From Nocardiopsis mwathae (GTDB lineage Bacteria; Actinomycetota; Actinomycetes; Streptosporangiales; Streptosporangiaceae), in contig NZ_JACHDS010000001.1 in assembly GCF_014201195.1 (NCBI RefSeq), positions 3,844,001 to 3,908,000 on the forward strand: a stretch of 64,000 bases of DNA, read 5' to 3'. Position numbers and translations under genes: made by a program. Below the pieces are notes generated by a model, which made no database searches, was not told the DNA's origin, and saw only the letters and a program-made list of their open reading frames with translations. This document shows, one piece after another, positions 54,020 through 62,671 of this stretch (position 1 is the stretch's first letter; the number at the start of each line of letters is the position of its first letter).

Positions 54020-55981
54020 ATGTCCGAGATCACACGGCACACCTACGACGTGGTGGTGATCGGTGCCGGCGGCGCCGGTCTCCGCGCCGCCATCGAGGCA
54101 CGCGAGCAGGGCAAGAAGACCGCCATCATCTCCAAATCGCTCTTCGGCAAGGCGCACACCGTCATGGCCGAGGGCGGGGCGGCGGCCGCGCTGGGCAACG
54201 TCAACCCCGGCGACAACTGGCAGGTGCACTTCCGCGACACCATGCGCGGCGGCAAGTTCCTGAACAACCCCCGCATGGCCGAACTGCACGCCCGCGAGGC
54301 CCCCGAGCGGATCCTGGAGCTGGAGTACTGGGGGGCGCTGTTCGACCGCACCGCCGACGGCCGCATCAGCCAGCGCAACTTCGGCGGGCACGAGTACCCC
54401 CGCCTCGCCCACGTGGGCGACCGCACCGGCCTGGAGATGATCCGCACCCTGCAGCAGCGCGTCGTGCAGCTGCAGCAGGCGGACGCCGCCGAGCTGGGCG
54501 ACGCGGAGGCGATGCTGAAGGTGTTCGCCGAGACCACCGTCACCGACCTGGTCAAGGACGGCGAGCGGATCTCCGGCGCGCTGGGCTACGTCCGCGAGAA
54601 CGGGGCCCTGGTGCTGTTCGAGACACCCGCCGTGGTCCTGGCCACCGGCGGCATCGGCAAGTCCTTCAAGGTCACCTCCAACTCCTGGGAGTACACCGGC
54701 GACGGCCACGCCCTGGCCCTGCTCAGCGGGGCGAGCCTGGTCAACATGGAGTTCGTGCAGTTCCATCCCACGGGGATGGTCTGGCCGCCCTCGGTCAAGG
54801 GCATCCTGGTCACCGAGTCGGTGCGCGGCGACGGCGGGGTACTGCGCAACTCCGACGACGAGCGGTTCATGTTCCGCTACGTGCCCGACGTGTTCCGCTC
54901 CCAGTACGCCGAGACCGAGGAGGAGGCCGACGGCTGGTACTCCGACCCGGAGAACCACCGGCGGCCCCCGGAACTGCTGCCCCGCGACGAGGTGGCGCGT
55001 GCCATCAACACCGAGGTCAAGGAGGGGCGGGGCTCCCCGCACGGCGGCGTCTTCCTGGACATCGCCAGCCGCCTCCCGGCCGACGAGATCATGCGGCGGC
55101 TGCCGTCGATGCACCACCAGTTCAAGGAGCTGGCCGACGTCGACATCACCGCCGAGCCCATGGAGGTCGGCCCGACCTGCCACTACGTGATGGGCGGGGT
55201 GGAGGTCGACGCCGCCACCGGCGCGGCCCTGGTGCCGGGCCTGTTCGCGGCAGGCGAGGTGGCCGGCGGCATGCACGGTTCCAACCGTCTGGGCGGAAAC
55301 TCGCTGTCGGACCTGCTGGTTTTCGGCCGCCGGGCCGGGCTGGGCGCGGCAGAGTACGTCGACGCGCTGGGCGGCGAGCGACCGGCGGTCGACCCCGACG
55401 CGGTGGAGCGCGCCGCAGCGAACGTGCTGGCGCCGCTGGGCCGCGAGGAGAGCGCCGAGAACCCCTACACGGTGCACGCCGAACTCCAGCAGACCATGAA
55501 CACCCTGGTCGGCATCATCCGGCGGGGGTCGGAGATCGAGCAGGCGCTGGACGCGCTGCACAAGCTCAGCGACCGCGTCGCGCGCGTCGGCGCCCCCGGC
55601 GGCAGGGTGTACAACCCCGGCTGGCACCTCGCCCTGGACCTGCGCAGCATGCTGCTGGTCGCGGAGGCGATCGCGCGGGCGGCTCTGGAGCGGGAGGAGT
55701 CGCGCGGTGGCCACACCCGCGACGACTTCCCGGCGATGTCGCCGGAGTGGCGCCGGATCAACCTGGTCGAGTCGCTGGGGCGGGACGGCCGGGTGCGGCT
55801 GCGCCGCCAGCCGGTCGACCCGCTGCGGCCCGACCTGGTGGAGCTCTTCGACCGCGAGGAGCTGGCCAAGTACTTCACCGACGAGGAACTGTCCGCGGTC
55901 CCGACGGCGGCCGTCCCGGAGCCGGCGGCGGCGTCCGGGGCCGAGTCCGGCGCCGCACAGGAGGAGGACAAGCAGGCATGA
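54020..55981 (+). CDS. sdhA: Succinate dehydrogenase flavoprotein (second complex)
   Basis: This 653-residue catalytic subunit has the FAD fold VVVIGAGGAGLRAAIEA at the N-terminus and KAHTVMAEGGAAAALG, which holds the covalent-flavin His. The substrate site includes FHPTGM, RGDGG and the C-terminal GGNSLSDLLVFG. It is of the mycobacterial Sdh1 type and differs throughout from the sdhA 3 kb to the left. The tail (Pro/Ala/Glu-rich, about 25 residues) is unusual. The stop overlaps the sdhB start (ATGA at 55978-55981). Confidence 0.93.
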   Translation: MSEITRHTYDVVVIGAGGAGLRAAIEAREQGKKTAIISKSLFGKAHTVMAEGGAAAALGNVNPGDNWQVHFRDTMRGGKFLNNPRMAELHAREAPERILELEYWGALFDRTADGRISQRNFGGHEYPRLAHVGDRTGLEMIRTLQQRVVQLQQADAAELGDAEAMLKVFAETTVTDLVKDGERISGALGYVRENGALVLFETPAVVLATGGIGKSFKVTSNSWEYTGDGHALALLSGASLVNMEFVQFHPTGMVWPPSVKGILVTESVRGDGGVLRNSDDERFMFRYVPDVFRSQYAETEEEADGWYSDPENHRRPPELLPRDEVARAINTEVKEGRGSPHGGVFLDIASRLPADEIMRRLPSMHHQFKELADVDITAEPMEVGPTCHYVMGGVEVDAATGAALVPGLFAAGEVAGGMHGSNRLGGNSLSDLLVFGRRAGLGAAEYVDALGGERPAVDPDAVERAAANVLAPLGREESAENPYTVHAELQQTMNTLVGIIRRGSEIEQALDALHKLSDRVARVGAPGGRVYNPGWHLALDLRSMLLVAEAIARAALEREESRGGHTRDDFPAMSPEWRRINLVESLGRDGRVRLRRQPVDPLRPDLVELFDREELAKYFTDEELSAVPTAAVPEPAAASGAESGAAQEEDKQA

Positions 55982-56793
55982 CCAGCGACATGACCGGCAA
56001 GCGGACGTTTCGCGTGTGGCGCGGCGGCGGCGACGGGGACCTCACCACTTATGAGGTGGAGGTCAACGAGGGCGAGGTGGTCCTCGACGTGCTGCACCGG
56101 CTGCAGGCGACCCAGGCCCCGGACCTCGCGGTCCGGTGGAACTGCAAGGCGGGCAAGTGCGGGTCGTGCTCGGTGGAGATCAACGGGCGGCCGAAGCTGG
56201 CCTGCATGACCCGGATGAGCACCTTCGCGCCCGGCGAGACCGTGTCGGTGACGCCGATGCGGACCTTCCCCGTCATCCGCGACCTGGTGTGCGACGTCTC
56301 CTACAACTACGCCAAGGCACGGGAGATCCCCTCGTTCACCCCCGACCCCGCGACCGCGCCGGGCGACTTCCGGATGCGGCAGGAGGACGTGCAGCGCTCA
56401 CAGGAGTTCCGCAAGTGCATCGAGTGCTTCCTGTGTCAGAACGTGTGCCACGTGATCCGCGACCACGAGGAGAACAAGGAGAACTTCTCCGGGCCGCGGT
56501 TCCTGATGCGGGTCGCCGAGCTGGAGATGCACCCCGAGGACACCGCCGACCGCCGGATGATCTCCCAGGACGAGTTCGGCCTGGGCTACTGCAACATCAC
56601 CAAGTGCTGCACGGAGGTGTGCCCCGAGCACATCAAGATCACCGATAACGCGCTGATTCCGATGAAGGAGCGGGTCGCCGGGCGGCGCTACGACCCGGTG
56701 GTCTGGCTCGGCTCCAAAATCGGCCTGCGCAAAGGGGCCGACACCCCGATGGTGCCCAACACCCGCGAGCCGGTGTCGGCGCCGGAGCGGTAG
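55978..56793 (+). CDS. sdhB: Succinate dehydrogenase iron-sulfur subunit (second complex)
   Basis: This 271-residue subunit has 2Fe-2S Cys in CKAGKCGSC plus a Cys in LACMTRM. The ferredoxin-like Cys groups are CIECFLCQNVC and CNITKCCTEVCP. The sequence and the SYNYAKAREIPSF insertion fit the Sdh1 class. It is translationally coupled to sdhA by ATGA. It ends the operon; a Nudix gene converges from the right with a 57-base gap. Confidence 0.93.
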   Translation: MTSDMTGKRTFRVWRGGGDGDLTTYEVEVNEGEVVLDVLHRLQATQAPDLAVRWNCKAGKCGSCSVEINGRPKLACMTRMSTFAPGETVSVTPMRTFPVIRDLVCDVSYNYAKAREIPSFTPDPATAPGDFRMRQEDVQRSQEFRKCIECFLCQNVCHVIRDHEENKENFSGPRFLMRVAELEMHPEDTADRRMISQDEFGLGYCNITKCCTEVCPEHIKITDNALIPMKERVAGRRYDPVVWLGSKIGLRKGADTPMVPNTREPVSAPER

Positions 56794-56850
56794 CGCGGCG
56801 GAACGGGCTTCGTTCGGATCCGGGCACCGGCCGCCTGGTGGCCGGATCCG

Positions 56851-57282
56851 TCACCGCTCCGGGGCGGCGCCGGGGACGAGATCGTGTCCGTCGTGCGCGC
56901 GGACGCACGGCGGGCCGGAGCCCAGGGCGTCCAGCAGTCGGCAGGCGTAGGCGGGGGCCATGCGCAGGCTGATCTCGTCGGGCGTGAGCCATTCGATGGC
57001 GGTCGTCTCGTCCGATAAGCGCACTTCCGTGGTTTCGGGCACGCATCGGAAGACAAGGGCGACGATGCCCTGCTTGATGTTCTTGTAGACACCGGTCAAT
57101 GTATCGACATGGACGGTCAGTCCGGTCTCCTCGAAGATTTCGCGGCGTACCCCGGACTCGATGTCCTCGTCGAGTTCGAGCACTCCGCCGGGAGGTTCCC
57201 AGTGCCCGTTGTCAGCCCGCTGAATGGCGAGTATTCGGCCGTCCGCATCGACAACCGCACCCGCTACAGAAACTGAGTGCAT
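56851..57282 (-). CDS. Nudix hydrolase
   Basis: This 143-residue hydrolase acts on nucleoside diphosphate derivatives. The Nudix box is complete (GG, Glu five residues on, then REIFEETGL at about 47-55). The pattern REIFEE provides the metal-binding Glu residues. Its short, simple form is of the MutT/Orf17 type and the substrate is open. ATG 57282 has AAGGTGG nine bases upstream. It is divergent from the GntR gene, and a palindrome lies between them. Confidence 0.88.
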   Translation of the reverse strand: MHSVSVAGAVVDADGRILAIQRADNGHWEPPGGVLELDEDIESGVRREIFEETGLTVHVDTLTGVYKNIKQGIVALVFRCVPETTEVRLSDETTAIEWLTPDEISLRMAPAYACRLLDALGSGPPCVRAHDGHDLVPGAAPER

Positions 57283-57313
57283 GGGCGTGGAACCACCTTG
57301 TAATGTCTGATTG

Positions 57314-57327
57314 CTCTTGTATAAGAG
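57314..57327. promoter_or_regulatory. GntR-type operator between Nudix and gntR
   Basis: The 14 bases CTCTTGTATAAGAG have five-base perfect arms and contain the GT-x-TA-x-A core typical for HutC-type GntR regulators. TATAAG inside it could serve as -10 for gntR. A related 14-mer (11 of 14 identical) precedes the HATPase gene at 58208. Confidence 0.65.
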
Positions 57328-57370
57328 AGGGCGCACCAAGGAAGCAGGTGTCGAGTTGGAGAAGCCGACC

Positions 57371-58135
57371 ATGTCCAACGGTGGCCGACCGCGCTACCTG
57401 CGCATCGCTCAGGATCTCAAGCTGCAGATCCACAGGGGCGTGCTGCCCGCGGGTTCGCGGGTTCCCAGCGAGTCCGAACTGATCCGACGCTACGGCGTCG
57501 CCCAGGGCACGGTCCGCAAGGCCGTCACCGAGCTGCGCGCCGTGGGCCTGGTGGAGACACACCACGGGAAGGGGACGTTCGTCCGCAGCCGCCCGCCGGT
57601 GCGGCGGAAGTCCTCCGACCGGTTCCGCCGTTCGCACCGCGCCGCGGGGAAGGCCGCCTACCTCGCCGAGTCCGACCAGGCCGGCGTCGAAGCCGAGGTG
57701 CGGGTCAGGTTCGTCGGCTCGCTCGACGCGCCGCAGGACATCGCCCGCCGACTCGGATTACGGCCCGGCACGAAGGTGCTGGCGCGGCGCCGCCTCTACC
57801 TCAGTGACGGCACGCCCACCGAGGAGGCGACCTCCTACATCCCGTGGGACATCGCCAAGGAGACGCCGGAGCTGTTCGCCGAGAACCCCGGCCCCGGCGG
57901 CATCTACGCGCGCCTCGAAGAGCGCGGCCACCACCTCGCCGAGTACGTCGAAGAGATCGCCGTGCGCATCGCCACCAAGGAGGAGACGTCGGCCCTGTCC
58001 ATGGGCACCGGCTCCCCGGTCATGCACCTCGTCCGCGAGGCGGTGGACAAGAGCGGCCGCATCGTGGAGGTGTGCGACACGATCATGTCCGCCAGTCAAT
58101 TTGTCCTCGAATATCGCATTTCGGCCGACGACTGA
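57371..58135 (+). CDS. GntR-family regulator, HutC subfamily
   Basis: This 254-residue regulator has a winged helix at about residues 8-75 (YLRIAQDLKLQIHRGVLPAG, SESELIRRYGVAQGTVRKAV) and an UTRA ligand domain at about 100-250 (RLGLRPGTKVLARRRLYLSDG). ATG 57371 begins MSNGGRPRYL; a GGAG lies nine bases upstream. It should bind the palindrome in its own promoter region and the related one upstream of the next gene, which would bring all three genes into one small regulon. The ligand is unknown. Confidence 0.88.
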   Translation: MSNGGRPRYLRIAQDLKLQIHRGVLPAGSRVPSESELIRRYGVAQGTVRKAVTELRAVGLVETHHGKGTFVRSRPPVRRKSSDRFRRSHRAAGKAAYLAESDQAGVEAEVRVRFVGSLDAPQDIARRLGLRPGTKVLARRRLYLSDGTPTEEATSYIPWDIAKETPELFAENPGPGGIYARLEERGHHLAEYVEEIAVRIATKEETSALSMGTGSPVMHLVREAVDKSGRIVEVCDTIMSASQFVLEYRISADD

Positions 58136-58207
58136 CCGACCGACACGCCCGCGTTTCCGCAAAGCGCTTGACGTGCGATAGCGGAGTCGAGCACCCTTGA
58201 TACATCA

Positions 58208-58221
58208 CTCCTTTATATGAG
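58208..58221. promoter_or_regulatory. Second GntR-type operator, upstream of HATPase gene
   Basis: CTCCTTTATATGAG matches the palindrome at 57314 in 11 of 14 positions and sits inside a larger interrupted inverted repeat (TCACTC at 58205-58210 and GAGTGA at 58219-58224). It lies 39 bases before the ATG of the HATPase gene. Confidence 0.5.
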
Positions 58222-58259
58222 TGAAGAAGTTGCATATCAGCTTCTCGTCGGGGGTCCTC

Positions 58260-58766
58260 ATGTCGGTCGCGTCGTCCACCCCTTCCTTTCACACGGTCCG
58301 GTGGGAGCCGCGCATCTATCCGGGGGACCTCGCCCACACCGCCCAGGTGCGCGCCGACGTCCATCGCGACCTGCGGGGGTTCCCCGAGGACCTGATCCGG
58401 ACCGTGCAGCTGTGCTGCTCGGAGCTCTACGCCAACGCGGTGCTGCACACCGTCTCCGGGCAGGGCGACGGAGAGGTGTCCCGGCGCCTCTGGCTGCACC
58501 GGCCCGACACCCTGCGGCTGGAGGTGGCCGACGGCGGCTGGACCAGTGCCCGCCCCGCGATCCCCCGCGACCGCGACGACGCCGCCTGGATGTCCGCCGA
58601 GGACGGGCGCGGCCTGGGCATCGTCGCCGCCTGCTCCCTGGACTGGGGCTACTACCAGGTGCTTCCCTATTCCACCCTCAACCTCGGACTCGGCGTGTGG
58701 GCCGACTTCGGCGTCGACCCCGGCGACGTGCCCCGGGGCCTGGACCACTTCATCTTCACCGGCTGA
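58260..58766 (+). CDS. HATPase_c ATP-binding regulator (anti-sigma-factor-kinase-like)
   Basis: This 168-residue protein of the GHKL/SpoIIAB-RsbW-like type has the N box CSELYANAVLHT (about 58-69), the G1 box DGG (about 91-93) and the G2-like GRGLGIVAACSLDWG (about 115-129). Many actinomycete genomes hold dozens of such short ATP-binding proteins, usually beside XRE-type regulators. Here the neighbour is a GntR regulator. It could act as an anti-sigma kinase or just bind ATP. ATG 58260 has GGGGG five bases upstream. Confidence 0.8.
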   Translation: MSVASSTPSFHTVRWEPRIYPGDLAHTAQVRADVHRDLRGFPEDLIRTVQLCCSELYANAVLHTVSGQGDGEVSRRLWLHRPDTLRLEVADGGWTSARPAIPRDRDDAAWMSAEDGRGLGIVAACSLDWGYYQVLPYSTLNLGLGVWADFGVDPGDVPRGLDHFIFTG

Positions 58767-58893
58767 GCCGCACCCGCGCAGCCACCGGGCCGCCCTGAGG
58801 AGGGGCCAGGGCGGTCCGGTCCCATCCCCGACAGGCGCCGACTCTCTCGGGCCCTCTTCCCGTGTCCCTCCGGTCGCCGGCACCGGCCCGGTC

Positions 58894-59430
58894 TCAGCGG
58901 GCCGCCGCGGCCACCTGCGGCGGGGTCCAGTCGAAGACATCGTCGAACGAACCGAGGAACCTCCCGGGCGCGAGGCGCCACAACCCTTCGAGCGCGGCGT
59001 CGCGTCCGGCCGCCCACAGGCGTGACTCCGACCCCAGGAACCCCCCGATCCGTGCCGAACGCCGCACGATCCGATCGGCGCGGGGCAGCCGGACGCGCGT
59101 GTACTCGGCCAACCCCGTGTCCAGGCTCGGTGACGACGCCACCAGGTGGGCCAGCGTCACCCCGTCCTCGATCGCCTGGCAGGCACCCTGCCCCATGTTG
59201 GGCGTCATCGCGTGCGCGGCGTCGCCGAGCAGTGCCACCCGCCCCTGGTGATAGGCGGACAGCGGGGTGCGCATCCACCACACGTCGTTCCGGATGACGT
59301 CCGCTGCCGTGGCGATGACCTGTGGCAGCGGGTCGTGCCAGGCCCCGAATCGGCGCAGCAGCCCGCGCCGTTCGTCGCCCTCGCGTTCGCCCGGCTCGAC
59401 CTCGTACCATGCCCGCACCCGGGCCCGACT
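58894..59430 (-). pseudogene. 3' half of an FAD-dependent monooxygenase (5' part deleted)
   Basis: Reading leftwards, the frame holds the C-terminal half of an aromatic-hydroxylase-type flavoprotein: a linker (GLLRRFGAWHDPLPQV), the second FAD motif GRVALLGDAAHAMTPN at about the middle, and the C-terminal helices. The GxGxxG start, the substrate lid and about 200 residues are missing. The frame runs rightwards beyond 59430 into sequence that is the TetR fragment on the other strand. It resembles the intact paralogue at 59940. No start codon or ribosome-binding site of its own is evident. Confidence 0.75.
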
Positions 59431-59905
59431 GGTCGAACTGGCCCTCCGCCACATGACCGAGGAGGAGCACCTCCGCGTCGACCCCGACGCCCTCATCTCC
59501 GCCGCCACTGCAGACGGCAATGCGACCGAGACACTGGCAGCCGCGCTGGCGGGCTTCCTGCACGGGACGATCACCGAGCACTCCGAGTACACGCTAGCCC
59601 GCTTCGAACTGGCCCTGGAGGCCAACCGCCGCCCGGAACTACGCGAGGTCTACGACCGGTTGGGGCTGCGGTTCCGGACGATGGCCGCCGAACTCCTGAC
59701 CCGGCTCGGCTCCGCCGATCCGGAGCGCCAGGCCCGGTCGCTGCTCTCCTGGACGGACGGCATCCTGTTCAACTTCCTCGCCGGCGCCGACTCCGCCCGC
59801 CATCCCTCGTACGGGGAACTGCACGCCGACGCGACGGAGTTCCTCCGGGCACTCCTCGCCCCCGCCGCGCCTCCCGGTACCGGGCGTGGAGGCGCCACCG
59901 GATGA
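59431..59905 (+). pseudogene. C-terminal part of a TetR regulator (HTH deleted)
   Basis: About 155 residues of a TetR ligand-binding domain remain (DALISAATADGNATETLAAA, then FRTMAAELLTRLG and the last helices FLRALLAPAAPPG). The N-terminal helix-turn-helix of about 50 residues is missing. The frame continues upstream into the monooxygenase fragment on the other strand. An internal ATG at 59453 could give a short protein but has no DNA-binding part. A TetR gene divergent from a monooxygenase gene is a standard pair, so one deletion through their shared promoter explains both fragments. Confidence 0.7.
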
Positions 59906-59939
59906 GGCCGCTTCCGGCGGGGCGGTCCGCGGCCGCGCC

Positions 59940-61112
59940 TCACATCTCCGAGGGCGGCCACCAGTCGTCGATCGGACTCGTGTAGCGGGCGAGCAGCGCG
60001 GGGGCGAACCTGCCGACGACCCCCGCCGCGGTGTCGCGCAGCGTGGTGATCAGCGGCGAGTCGTTCTGCACCGCCTCCGCCAGCTGCGCGGACCGCTGCA
60101 CCAGCGCGCTGGTTCGCGGCAACCGCGCATCGGTGTAGGAACGCAGCGCCGTCGGCACGTAGGCCATCGACCCGTCGATGTGGTGCGCCAGCATGACCGC
60201 GTCCTCCATCGCCTGCCCGGCGCCCTGCCCCAGGTTGGGTGTCATGGCGTGGGCGGCGTCGCCGAGCAGCGCCACCCGCCCCTTGTGGAAGGCCGGCAGC
60301 GGGGTGTCGACGTGCCAGACGTCCATCCGCACGATCGCCTCGGGGCGCGCGGCCGCGAAGAGCTCGGCCATCGGGGCGTGCCAGTCGTCCATCCGGCGGA
60401 CCAGGGCCGCTTTCTCGTCCTGGCTGCCGACCCCGGCCGGGGCGTTTCCGGTGGCGTAGCAGTAGACCGCGTCGCCGTTGAGCGGGAGCACCCCGGCGAC
60501 GCCGCCCTGACCCCAGCTCTCCCCGTACTCCAGGGGGTACTCCGCGGGCCACGGGACGATGGCGCGCCAGCAGGTGAAGCCCGCGTAGACCGCGCCGGGG
60601 TGCTCCAGGAAGAGCTCGGGGCGCACCGTCGAGCGCGCGCCGTCGGCCACCACGACGAGGTCGGCGCTGAGTTCCCCGCCGTCGGTGACGACCCGGGCCG
60701 GGCGGCGTGTGTCGCCGGGCTCCACGTTGGTGACCGTGGTGGCGGTGTGCAGCACCGAGCGGGGCAGCCGCTCCAGCAGCACATCGGAGAGGTCGGCGGT
60801 ACGGAGCACGCACACCACATCGCCGAAGCGGCGCCGCGTCTCGTCCAGGCCGGTGCGCAGGATCCACCGGCCGTCCTTGCGCCTGATCGAGGCGACGTCA
60901 TGGGCGGCGGAACGTTTGCGCACGTCGTCACCGGCGCTGAGGGCATCCAGGGCACGCAGCGCGTTCGGCGCCAGAGCCAGCCCGACCTCGGCGGGGTCCA
61001 GCACCGGCGCACGTTCGCAAACGGTCACGGCCCACCCTCGGCGGTTCAGCGCCAAGGCGGCGGTCAACCCGCCGATACCACCTCCGACGATGACGGCGTG
61101 CGGCTCTGCCAT
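59940..61112 (-). CDS. FAD-dependent monooxygenase (aromatic-hydroxylase type)
   Basis: This 390-residue flavoprotein has FAD-binding GGGIGGLTAALALNRRGW at residues 9-26, the middle motif D-G (VVVADGARSTVRP) and the second FAD motif GRVALLGDAAHAMTPNLGQG at about 276-295. It uses NAD(P)H and oxygen to hydroxylate an aromatic or similar substrate. ATG 61112 follows GAAGGA. The neighbour on the left is a broken paralogue, so this copy may have its activity taken over or be the survivor of a duplication. Confidence 0.88.
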   Translation of the reverse strand: MAEPHAVIVGGGIGGLTAALALNRRGWAVTVCERAPVLDPAEVGLALAPNALRALDALSAGDDVRKRSAAHDVASIRRKDGRWILRTGLDETRRRFGDVVCVLRTADLSDVLLERLPRSVLHTATTVTNVEPGDTRRPARVVTDGGELSADLVVVADGARSTVRPELFLEHPGAVYAGFTCWRAIVPWPAEYPLEYGESWGQGGVAGVLPLNGDAVYCYATGNAPAGVGSQDEKAALVRRMDDWHAPMAELFAAARPEAIVRMDVWHVDTPLPAFHKGRVALLGDAAHAMTPNLGQGAGQAMEDAVMLAHHIDGSMAYVPTALRSYTDARLPRTSALVQRSAQLAEAVQNDSPLITTLRDTAAGVVGRFAPALLARYTSPIDDWWPPSEM

Positions 61113-61184
61113 GGAGTCGTCCTTCTTCGGGCACGCGTGTGGACGGCCCCGGGGCGGGAATCCGTAGGCCTCTGTCACATCAGG

Positions 61185-61757
61185 CTAGGGCTGCCGACCG
61201 AGGAATGCCATGAGTTGCTGGGTTTTCGTCGTATCTGGCCCAAGCTGGACTTCCGGCCCGAACATCGTGCCGCGCCATTCGGGCCGGATGAAACCGCGGG
61301 AGAAGGCGAGCGCCGCCTCGGCGAGCCCATCGGGGACGGTCGCGTCCTGCCCGGTGGCGCGTGCGATGTCCCAGCCGTGCGCGAGGACGTCGACGACCAT
61401 GACCCCGGCGACGTCGTACACGCGGTCTCCGGTGAAGGCCCCGGTGAGCTCCCGGTCCCAGACGTCCGGGGCGGCGAAGGTCACGCGGGCGCGGTCCGCC
61501 GCAGCGGCGAACGCGGCCCCGGGCGTTCCGCTGACCGGTGCGGCGGCGGTGGCCTCGGGGTCGAGCGCCGCCTCCTCGACCGCCTCACCCGCCACGCCGC
61601 GGGCCGCGAGGTCGAGGGAGTTGATCATGTGGTCGAGCACCTGGCCCAGACGCCACTCGGTACAGGGCGTGGGCGTATCCAGCGACGTGCCGCCGATCCC
61701 CCGCACCTTGTCGGCGGTGTAGTCGAGGGCGGCGTTGACCGTTGCCTCGGAGATCAT
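61185..61757 (-). CDS. TIGR03086/DinB-fold (mycothiol-dependent maleylpyruvate isomerase-like) protein
   Basis: This 190-residue helical protein of the DinB/MDMPI superfamily has the opening TPCTEWRLGQVLDHMINSL (first metal His in HMI) and the later VLAHGWDIARATGQ with the His of the metal site. Family members bind a divalent metal and often use mycothiol. The enzyme reaction here is open. ATG 61757 follows GGAG seven bases upstream. It stands upstream of the monooxygenase on the same strand and could be co-transcribed with it across 72 bases. Confidence 0.85.
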   Translation of the reverse strand: MISEATVNAALDYTADKVRGIGGTSLDTPTPCTEWRLGQVLDHMINSLDLAARGVAGEAVEEAALDPEATAAAPVSGTPGAAFAAAADRARVTFAAPDVWDRELTGAFTGDRVYDVAGVMVVDVLAHGWDIARATGQDATVPDGLAEAALAFSRGFIRPEWRGTMFGPEVQLGPDTTKTQQLMAFLGRQP

Positions 61758-61969
61758 GGCCGTTCTCCAATCGATCACCTGTACGAACAACGTGATCCAC
61801 GCTACTACGCGAACCGCCCGCCCGCACCCCTCCCACACAGCCGCCTCCCCCGCAGCCGTGCCCATTCCCCCTCCACCGACCCCTGGCACGCCTCGCCACC
61901 ACCCTTGGCACACCCGGCGAGCGCACGTAGTTTCACGGACACCCACCCGCACCGGGGAAAGGACCTCCC

Positions 61970-62509
61970 GTGCCCTCCACACCCCCTCCGCAGCCCCCGT
62001 CCTCCGGCCGCCGGACCACCCCGCTCCGCACCACACTCCTCGCCCTCTCCCAGCGGATGGCGGCGAGCCGCCTGTTCGCCCGGGTCGCCCCCCGCGTCCT
62101 CCCCCGCCTCGACCGGTTCCTCGCCCGGCGCACAGGCGGCCGTGTGCAGACCGCACGCTGGGCCGTCCCGAGCCTGATGCTGACCACCACCGGTCAGAAG
62201 AGCGGCGAACCCCGCCAGGCCCCGGTCGCGTGCCTGCCGGAGCGGGAGACCGGCTCCTTCCTGGTCGTCGGCAGCAACTTCGGCCGCGAGAAGCACCCCG
62301 CCTGGACCGGAAACCTGCTCACGACACCCGAGGCCGTGGTCAATTACAGGGGCCGCGAGATCCCGGTGACCGGCGTACTGCTCTCCGCAGAGGAGAAGGC
62401 CGCGGTATGGGACCGGCTCAACGCGATGTGGCCCTACGACTCGTATGCGTCCCGGTCAGGCCGCGAGCCCCGCGTCTTCCGACTCGTCCCCCGCCCGGCC
62501 CACCGGTGA
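61970..62509 (+). CDS. Nitroreductase-family deazaflavin-dependent oxidoreductase (Ddn-like)
   Basis: This 179-residue split-barrel protein of the F420-binding Ddn/DUF385 family is recognisable from VPSLMLTTTGQKSGEPRQAP, FLVVGSNFGREKHPAW and a C-terminal segment with VFRLVP. Members use reduced F420 to reduce quinones or nitro compounds. The first 40 residues are a polar, Pro-rich extension. GTG 61970 has AAAGGA upstream. An inverted repeat follows. Confidence 0.88.
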   Translation: MPSTPPPQPPSSGRRTTPLRTTLLALSQRMAASRLFARVAPRVLPRLDRFLARRTGGRVQTARWAVPSLMLTTTGQKSGEPRQAPVACLPERETGSFLVVGSNFGREKHPAWTGNLLTTPEAVVNYRGREIPVTGVLLSAEEKAAVWDRLNAMWPYDSYASRSGREPRVFRLVPRPAHR

Positions 62510-62524
62510 GCCGACCACCCCCTC

Positions 62525-62594
62525 CTCCGTTGATCTCGGAGATATCGGGGTCTCAGCGGCGACTTTTACCCCGATATCTCCGAGATCAACGGAG
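62525..62594. repeat. Perfect inverted repeat (27-bp arms), family member 4
   Basis: The arms 62525-62551 and 62568-62594 are exact complements around a 16-base loop. Core CCGTTGATCTCGG is shared with the other three copies, and the inner GATATCGGGGT is shared with the copy at 7068. It lies 15 bases after the stop of the preceding gene, at a convergent junction. Confidence 0.9.
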
Positions 62595-62671
62595 ACAGGG
62601 CGCCGATCACAGCGGGGCCGGGCTCCGACCATCGGGGAGACGGGGGCGCGGCCCCCGGCCCGGGTGCCCGC

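Noticed and set aside
59267-59905. Complete 212-residue TetR gene reading from 59267
   Set aside because: The first 55 codons are antisense to the monooxygenase fragment and carry no helix-turn-helix; only the C-terminal domain is real.
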